This document shows positions 57,258 to 64,000 of a DNA stretch of 64,000 bases, piece by piece (the first letter of the stretch is position 1; each line of letters begins with the position of its first letter). The notes beneath the pieces are model-generated. The model made no database searches. It was not told the origin of the DNA and saw only the letters and a list, made by a program, of their open reading frames with translations. Location of the stretch: NCBI GenBank assembly GCA_012295275.1, contig CM022672.1, positions 29,364,972 to 29,428,971 of the forward strand. The letters run 5' to 3'. Origin of the DNA: Chrysomallon squamiferum. Its lineage: Eukaryota; Mollusca; Gastropoda; Neomphalida; Peltospiridae. The translations under genes were made by a program, and so were the position numbers.

Positions 57258-60200
57258 GAAATAACCTCAGAAAATTTCAGCAATCTGCACATTTATATTG
57301 AAGTTCAAAAAAAAAAAGAAAATGTTTTAAAAAGGACCTGAATGATGAAGGGTTGCTCATCAGGCGTAGCATACTTATCAGCAATAAGCAAGAAAAAAAC
57401 AGGCTGAACTGACACTTCAAGGGTTTGGAGCTGAAAAATGCAGCAATATTAAAATTTACACCCTTCTAATCACAGATGTTTAAATCATTTTCAAAAAATT
57501 TACAACTTCTCAGAATTATTAATGTTAAAATTACAAGTAATACAAATTCTTCCCTACTCTTGGCAAATTGAAATAAAAATTTTAAAACTGTTATCAATTC
57601 AATTATAAAAATTGTTATTATATATCCTTATCATAATATTATTATCACCAACTAAAATATTTTGTGCATGGTTGTATAAACATACTGGCTGAATATGCAA
57701 TGATGTACAGCCATTCTGTAATGAATAAAGATTTTTATGCTGCACAGAGATGGATTAATAGCTTTCTGTTATGTATATAAAGTACTTTCAGGACTGTATA
57801 ATAATGCAGATGAACAATGTTCATTGAAAACTCACTAATTTGCAATTTAAATCATACTGAAATTTCACAGGTGGCTAATCTTTTTGTCAAAATGCTCATA
57901 ATAGATATTTAAACACCAAAAAAGCTGCAGCTTTGTAGTTCAGTTCATGAATGAATGAATGAAATACCAATGTTTTTTTTGCATTAGATAATCTTTTATA
58001 TAATAATAATACTATTATTATAATATAAAAATAAAAACTAATAAAAACAATTGTTTGAAACTACCACTTGCACATTCTAAAAAATAATAATAATAATAAT
58101 AACACTGTTTATAATGTGCTTGTAGTAGTTCAAAACAAGTGTTTCCCAGCATCCTGCAGAAACAAATGGGAAAAAAATGTACTTTCATGGGAAAGAAAAG
58201 TGACAAAAGATTCCAAACCATCAAAATGTATTCAGAAGTTTGTTTGAAATCAATGGCCTTGACCTTATTTCAAACTGTCAGTCAAACTGCTTTCCAGTTT
58301 TTTCCACCAGTTGAACAGAATTTCCCTTTCCTATTTTTGAACAACATTTCTAACTTGTTTCCTAAATTACTGATCCAGTGTAATAATGATTTGGCATGTC
58401 ATTGTTTTCAATGATACTGAACTGAATTACAATGCTACAGCAAAATATATGAAACTAAGGTTGAGATTCTGTTCTGCTTGGACACAACATAAATATTCCA
58501 TGATTAATTTTAGATATATAAAGAAACAATGATTATTTGTTTAAGGATATGAGGATAGATTTTGTGTGTAGATTTAAACACATTTTTTTAAAACGTTTTT
58601 TGTTTGATGTTGATAAGAAACCAACATCAACCGAACTATGGGATTGTTATAAATAGGTTTTTGTTTGGTTTCTTTTTTTTTATCTTTTGCTTTCTTATAT
58701 GTTTTTTCCCTCCTCCCATAACAGGCAAACATCAGTTTTGGTAAACCAGTCTTGGAAAGACTTGAATGTCAAACAGAAAAATATTCCAAATGGGACATTA
58801 TAGGAACAGTGGCTTATATAATAACAACTGCATTCTACAGCTGATGTATATTCAGGTTTTAACCCATAGATTGAAGAATATACAAGACAGGTAATAATGT
58901 ATATCAAAGATTACTTCTAAACCTCTGACCTTGCCAGTTGTGTTTTGGTCCAGATTTGTAAAACTAAACCAGCCTGATTAGACATGTTCAGATACTGTCA
59001 ACAACAGCAGATAGCAGCTCTTAGTTGTTTATCTCCTAAAGAAGATGTAAATGTGTCACCAGATAGTCAGCAACCTTTGACTCAGGTGTGTTGGTTTTTC
59101 TAAAACTGGCTTGTTTATTACCAAGGCAAAATCTTGATTCGAGATGAATGTTTCGTCTTCTAATCAAACTGCTGTTAGCTGTAACCATGTCTACAAGTCT
59201 GATCAGTTATGGGATTAGAGATGTTGCTGTAAATGTTCTTCATCTCTTATCTCGTATTCTGATTGTGTAGCAACAGTCAAGTAAATGTAGAATTAAAAGC
59301 ATGCACAGAATAAAATGTATTTGAATGGTGTATTTGGACACAACAAGATCTTGAACTATGGAAGGTATCAGATCTTCCATTTGGTAATTATTAAACCTTT
59401 AACAACAGACAATGACGAACATCTCAGTGCTGAGACAACAATATACAATAATTTGAAAAACTCCTTTGTTTAAAATAAAATGGAAGGAATTCCCAACTCA
59501 TCAGTGGCCAGTGAGGATGCTGCAGAGGTCAGTTCAGTCCTAAGAGTTAAATCAAATAAAGTAGTATGTACAAGGCTATTAAATCTTTATCTGGTGTTCA
59601 GAATTTTTGGTTTTAACACGTTCAGTGACATTGATTTTATTAACAATTTACAATAATTCCTTTTTTTTCCCAGTTTTTATAGAAAATCTTTGAAACATTC
59701 TGACAGCTAACAGTAAGTAACTGATTAAACATTTTGATACCTCATTAGTTATCAAGTTATTAACAGAAAAAAAGGTTGTTTCAAAAGTTACCGTTTCACA
59801 AACAGCTGAAAGCGCTGCAATGAAATCAAAGATGCCAAAGAAAAGATCTGTCAGTGTATGAACAACTGCTGTCTGTAAGTGTTGGGACACATCATGTATT
59901 TACTAATGTCCCAAATGTCTTGTACATACAAAACAAAATGAATTTAGTCACAAAATAGAAAGAAAAACAGAAACTACTGTAACATGTAAAACAGCAGAAA
60001 ACTGGAATAATTTTAAATTAATCTGTTAACATTAACAATAACAATAATTAACAATAATAATAACAACACATCTGCATGAATGGTTATTTGGTACTGACAT
60101 TTTTTCTCCAATTTCTCTCTCTTCCTTTCAATCCCTCACATTGACACACCTACACACTGCAGAATATAGAAACAAAACTTTCTATTCTTTCATTAACAGC

Positions 60201-61960
60201 CATCTTGTTTCAGACACAGATGGATATGACAAAGAGTGACATGTAAACAAATCTGCATGGAATGTTACATTACACTTTCTGCATCACATTACACTTTCTA
60301 ATATTACAGCAATCATCATCCATTATTTAACTTCGGTTCATACATAATTAGTTAGTTATCATATAACAATATTTCTATCAAGCTACATATGAAAATATAA
60401 GCATGCTATACAGCTAAAACAGATTTGCTGAACGTGTTTATTCTTTAGGCAAATGTGATGACGCTACGAACATTGCTTCACTTGTTATATGTAAAATATT
60501 TCTGAATCAAATAAAAGTTAATTGTTTTTGTTATTTTGTATTTTTCTGGTTTCCATTATATATATTAATAATAATTAAAAAGAACATGGTTAAAAATACT
60601 TTATACTATGTATATCATGTTCCATCTTGAAAAACAGTTTTTATAATCCTGTAGAATCTGAGAGGATAAAAGAATAATTTCACATCAGTTTACAATCAGT
60701 TTACATTCAGTGTAAACAACCAATTCCAGTTTTTAAAACAATTTACATGACTGTTGTTTTGGTCTCCAAGACATAATTATTATAACATTTTACATTCATC
60801 AGTTTAATCCTTTTGGAAAAAAGACTGTCTTATGTTTTCCATTTGAAATTAATGAGTGAAAAATAGATTAAGAGAAAACTTCCAAATTACTTTTTTTTTT
60901 TTCATATAATATATGCATTTGTAAAGTTTACATCTTTATCGTTATAATTTTTAAAGAACCGTTTGGTATTACAGCATTTTTGTACCCGTCAGTGAAGATT
61001 GTAAACATGATTATGTGTTCAATAAACAATTTTAATTATTACCTCAAGTTAACCAGGGTAACATTTTCATTACATCTGTAACTACCCAATCTCTAAACAA
61101 TGTTGAGGCTCAGAAAGCAAAACTCGGACATCTCATAGTTGTCTACCATTATTATGATGAAAATTTTGAAATAATTTAAAACATTAATGTTCATACACTG
61201 ACAGCATAAAGAATAAATGGATTATATTTACAGTTCAAAAATCTGCATCTTAATAATATGGAAGAAATTAAATCACTTTCAGTAATTTGAGGATAAGTAT
61301 TTAATATCAAACAAAGAATGTTTAAACAGAAACAGGAACATTAAAAAATCACCAGCATTTCATGTTTGCCAATAATTTCCAATATTTTCTTTCCTTGGGA
61401 ATTTAAGGGTTTTTTTTCCATTTTTTATTTTTATGGGAAATATTGTAAATACACATAATGTAAATTAAAACCAAAAACTGAAAAAGCATGGAAAATATTT
61501 AGAAAAAAAAAAAAATTGGACTCCTCATTTAAATGTAAAAACAATTAATCTTGGTTTGAAAATAAAAAGTGGATTGTATTCTGGTAAAATGAAGGTAGAG
61601 TAACATCTTAATTTTTTTAGTTTTGGGGGGGGGCAACTATTGTTTCATGACTTTTTGAAAAAATTACTTGCTTGTACTGTCAGTTTTGAGACTTACAAGT
61701 AAAACATTTTACCTGAACAAAAACATCACTGGTGATTTTGTTTGGTTTGGCTGAGGTACCACAAGATCAGGTGTCTAAAATACTGTGTGACGTGAGCAAA
61801 GCTACTGGCTAAAATAATCTTTCAGCCAGATTTCTTGAAGATGGTGCTACTGTCGTTTCTCTAAACCATTTACTGATTGTTAATTTTTTATATTTAGTAT
61901 ATACAAAAAAAGTAACATTTCTGACAACTTACATGATTCTTAATTTGGTTTTCAGACAGC
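52820..61960. other. Noncoding, intron-like
   Basis: No coding exon is supported. Contents: AGT-rich patch 53344-53450, (GACA)/(GA) run 53685-53724, poly(T) 55809-55853, AAAT runs 56455-56520, an ATCAT-rich patch 56885-57190 and (CA)n 57221-57257. Several 60-110-codon frames exist but none shows domain, composition or splice-site support. Confidence 0.4.
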
Positions 61961-61964
61961 TTCT

Positions 61965-63075
61965 TCTACAGATACATGTTATTATGTTTGACTACCTTAA
62001 ACAGAAAAGTGACAAAGGTATATAAGTCCACTGCCACAGCAAATGACAGCAGTTTGTTAAACTGAAAGCCATTAGGTTTAAACAAAAATTCTATACACTT
62101 GTTTGACTACTGTTTAACTGGTTCACTGATGTTAACAATCACTTCAAAGGGTTTTTCATGTAGTGTTCCTCAAGGATCCATCTCTAGACCTTTCCAGTTT
62201 CTTCATATACAGTTGTGGCTGATGCATAAAACACCCTCACACAGAAAATAGACAAGTTCAATTTTGATTATATCTTTAATTTCTCTGCCCAACTGTACAA
62301 CATGATAAGACAGTTACAATATTATAAATAATAATATAGCTATATTGCAGAGAATTGGCCCAAACTTCTCTCTTGCAAGATATTCTCTCTTCTCTCTTGA
62401 ACTCTTTCACCACGCTCAAACAGGTAATGTTTCACACCCCTGACCAATACTGGCAGACCATTACTGTCCTGGGTTCCTTAAAGCACCAGTGACAGTGTTT
62501 AACCTATATTAATGTCCCAAGTGTCATGGAGGAATTTCCCCAATGTCTAAACAAGGAGAAATAAGCCTCACACACCTTATAGTGTTTATGTATTTTTAGA
62601 TTATGCTTGCTGCTTTTTGTTCAGTCCCTCGCACATGAATGACATGACAGATTTCAAGCCCATGATCCTGCTGTATCCAGGTGACTGTGTTTTAGTGTCT
62701 GGTAAAGATGTGTCAGAGATAGAGGAGACCATGCATTTTGAGACTGAGTCAGTGAAAACCATAAATTATTTTTACCTTTAGGCAAAACAGAGTCCATGTT
62801 CTTTCCATTTACGAGAAGATTATCACATTTTTACAGTTTGAACATGGTATATAATGGAAATGACACTGAATCAAAGACAAGTATCATATTTTGAAGGAAC
62901 TTAAATAATTAAGTTTTTGCTGATGCTATAGCATTTAACATAATTTATAAAAGCTGAAATAGAATTTTAAAACAGAAACCCAAGGAAATTTATCCTTAAA
63001 ACTAAAACTTTAAGTCTTAGTTTAGATTCAATGTCATAAAGACCAATCTTCTTCTGCAAAAAAAGCTTTACGGGG
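61965..63075 (+). mobile_element. LINE (CR1/Jockey-like) reverse transcriptase relic, split by an insertion
   Basis: Translated fragments follow the order of a LINE reverse transcriptase: IMFDYLKQKSDKG, then VPQGSISRPFQFLHI (about 62168-62214, the PQGS motif), then NDMTDFKPMILLYPGDCVLV (about 62638-62697). In the last, the catalytic YxDD position reads YPGD. GKDVSEIEE and LGKTESMFF follow. Frames shift between fragments and stops interrupt them, so it is dead. Between 62216 and 62636 some 420 bp unrelated to the protein interrupts the junction of FLHI and NDM, indicating a later insertion. Confidence 0.75.
62216..62636. mobile_element. Insertion of about 420 bp inside the LINE relic
   Basis: The reverse transcriptase reading breaks off after FLHI and resumes with NDM about 420 bp later. 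In an intact element only one or two residues would lie between. The inserted DNA has no long frame. It has a pyrimidine-rich middle (near 62370-62400) and no clear inverted ends, so it may be a SINE or a truncated retrocopy. Boundaries are good to about 10 bp. Confidence 0.5.
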
Positions 63076-63816
63076 AGATTTTTTATATCACAAAATAACT
63101 TCATTAGATACATGTTAAATTCTCCAAGAATTTTAGTTTCTTGGTCTGCTCCCTGTGTAGCAGAAAGTCGAACACCTTAAATTAGGATCCATGTAAAATA
63201 TCCATGGTAGTAGCACACCTCAATAAAGTCAAAAACAAATGGTTCAACAAAAGTAATATGGAAATGGAAAAAAAATTAACGTGCTAATCAGAGCAAGCTG
63301 ACAGGTCAGCGGGCGCACCTGTCGCAGAAAAGATAAAATTAATATACAAGTGGTTGTGATTTATACACCAAGAATTCTTGAGTAGATCTGCCTCTCTTGT
63401 ATGCAGGTATTATACAACAGAATGTTGCCCTGCTCTCAGTTAAACACTGCACTAACAGTTATAGATTTAATTACCAATTACTAAAATATTTGCCAATATC
63501 ATTACAAGTTGTCTCATCTTTATTATTATTATAATTATAATTATTATTATTATAAAAGTAGGAGGATCATATTAGAAATTAAAACTTACCGACGGGTGCA
63601 GTTATCATTTCTCATTTTCAGCAGTGATTACCCAATTACAAGCTGACAGTTGTAAATTAAAACATAATCGACGAAAAAAACCCATTCTATTGGATAGCTA
63701 ATTAATGTACTTTGTGGTGGCCGTTTCATGAAGTTGTGACCGTCACGATGAATAAAATGACATCGGAATGGAGTCACTATTTTAAGTATTTATGTCACTA
63801 TTCGGGATTCACTCAC

Positions 63817-63966
63817 CTTTGAGTTTGAATTTCCTTTTTTCGGTATCGATTTCGTTTTGCTTAATGGTGGATGAACTTCGTCATCGCTAATGACAATGCA
63901 TTCGTCGTCGGTGTCAGAATCCGAAAGAATAATTACAGAGCTCTCTTCTACATCCATTACAGTCAT
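63817..63966 (-). CDS. SUMO-interaction-motif exon; candidate distal first exon of the SIMC1-like gene
   Basis: ATG at 63966 opens a 50-codon frame that reads into GTGAGT at 63816 in phase 0. It encodes two adjacent hydrophobic-acidic motifs, VIILSDSD and CIVISDDE, both good SUMO-interaction motif candidates, followed by a Lys/Ser-rich stretch. Known SIMC1 proteins also start with such motifs. The phase-0 end fits the acceptor at 38132, giving 949 aa with a 25.7-kb intron, and no other convincing exon lies between. It could instead be exon 1 of another gene whose later exons I failed to see. A second ATG lies three codons in. Confidence 0.5.
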
Positions 63967-64000
63967 AATAATTCATTGCCTTTTTCTCCAACATCACTGC
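63967..64000 (-). other. 5' flank of the SUMO-interaction-motif exon
   Basis: Only 34 bp remain upstream of the ATG before the window ends, so the promoter and 5' UTR lie mostly outside. Confidence 0.4.

Noticed and set aside
59648-59890. 80-codon minus-strand frame with an ATG and a nearby GT
   Set aside because: Composition is plausible but there is no recognised domain, the donor is weak, and phase with other exons could not be shown.

Overview
The window looks like nuclear DNA of an invertebrate animal. It is AT-rich and has split genes with GT-AG introns. It is full of (AAT)n, (GA)n and (CA)n microsatellites and carries worn-down transposon relics of metazoan type (hAT, Tc1/mariner, CR1/Jockey-like LINE). 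A mollusc or another lophotrochozoan is my best guess from the repeat style and gene structure. That guess is inference, because nothing in the window fixes the species. I saw no tRNA, rRNA, CRISPR array, operon or bacterial signal.

Layout, left to right. 1118-11177, minus: a complete 11-exon TAPT1 homologue (model 687 aa) with an unusual threonine-rich repeat tail. Its third intron holds a dead hAT transposase fragment. 11178-15100: noncoding DNA with a 292-bp tandem duplication built around microsatellites. 15101-19701, plus: two start-like ATGs about 200 bp apart and one well-bounded 63-nt exon, which look like the 5' part of an unrecognised gene. 20968-22140, minus: an intronless 390-aa class A GPCR-like receptor, with a possible noncoding 5' exon ending at 24424. 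22.2-34.6 kb: long microsatellites (a 460-bp GA tract is the largest), tRNA-derived SINE-like pieces, an element of about 810 bp with arms of about 200 bp in inverted orientation, and hAT-like ends. 34627-38132, minus: the two 3' coding exons of a large gene resembling the SIMC1/SLF2 group. Its first exon is either a short one at 40051-40065 or a 150-nt exon at 63817-63966 with two SUMO-interaction-like motifs. The second choice implies a 25.7-kb intron. 40-63.8 kb holds no other convincing coding exon. It contains a Tc1/mariner relic, a satellite-like array with a period of about 140 bp, a 37-38-bp minisatellite and a LINE relic split by an insertion.

Functionally, TAPT1 is known as a membrane protein of the ciliary base/ER, SIMC1/SLF2 proteins act with SUMO and SMC5/6, and the receptor is an orphan. 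Nothing in the sequence ties them into one pathway, and they appear to be neighbours by chance. All three recognised genes are on the minus strand. Coding coordinates come from reading splice sites and frames by eye. Family names are from memory of the families, not from a search.
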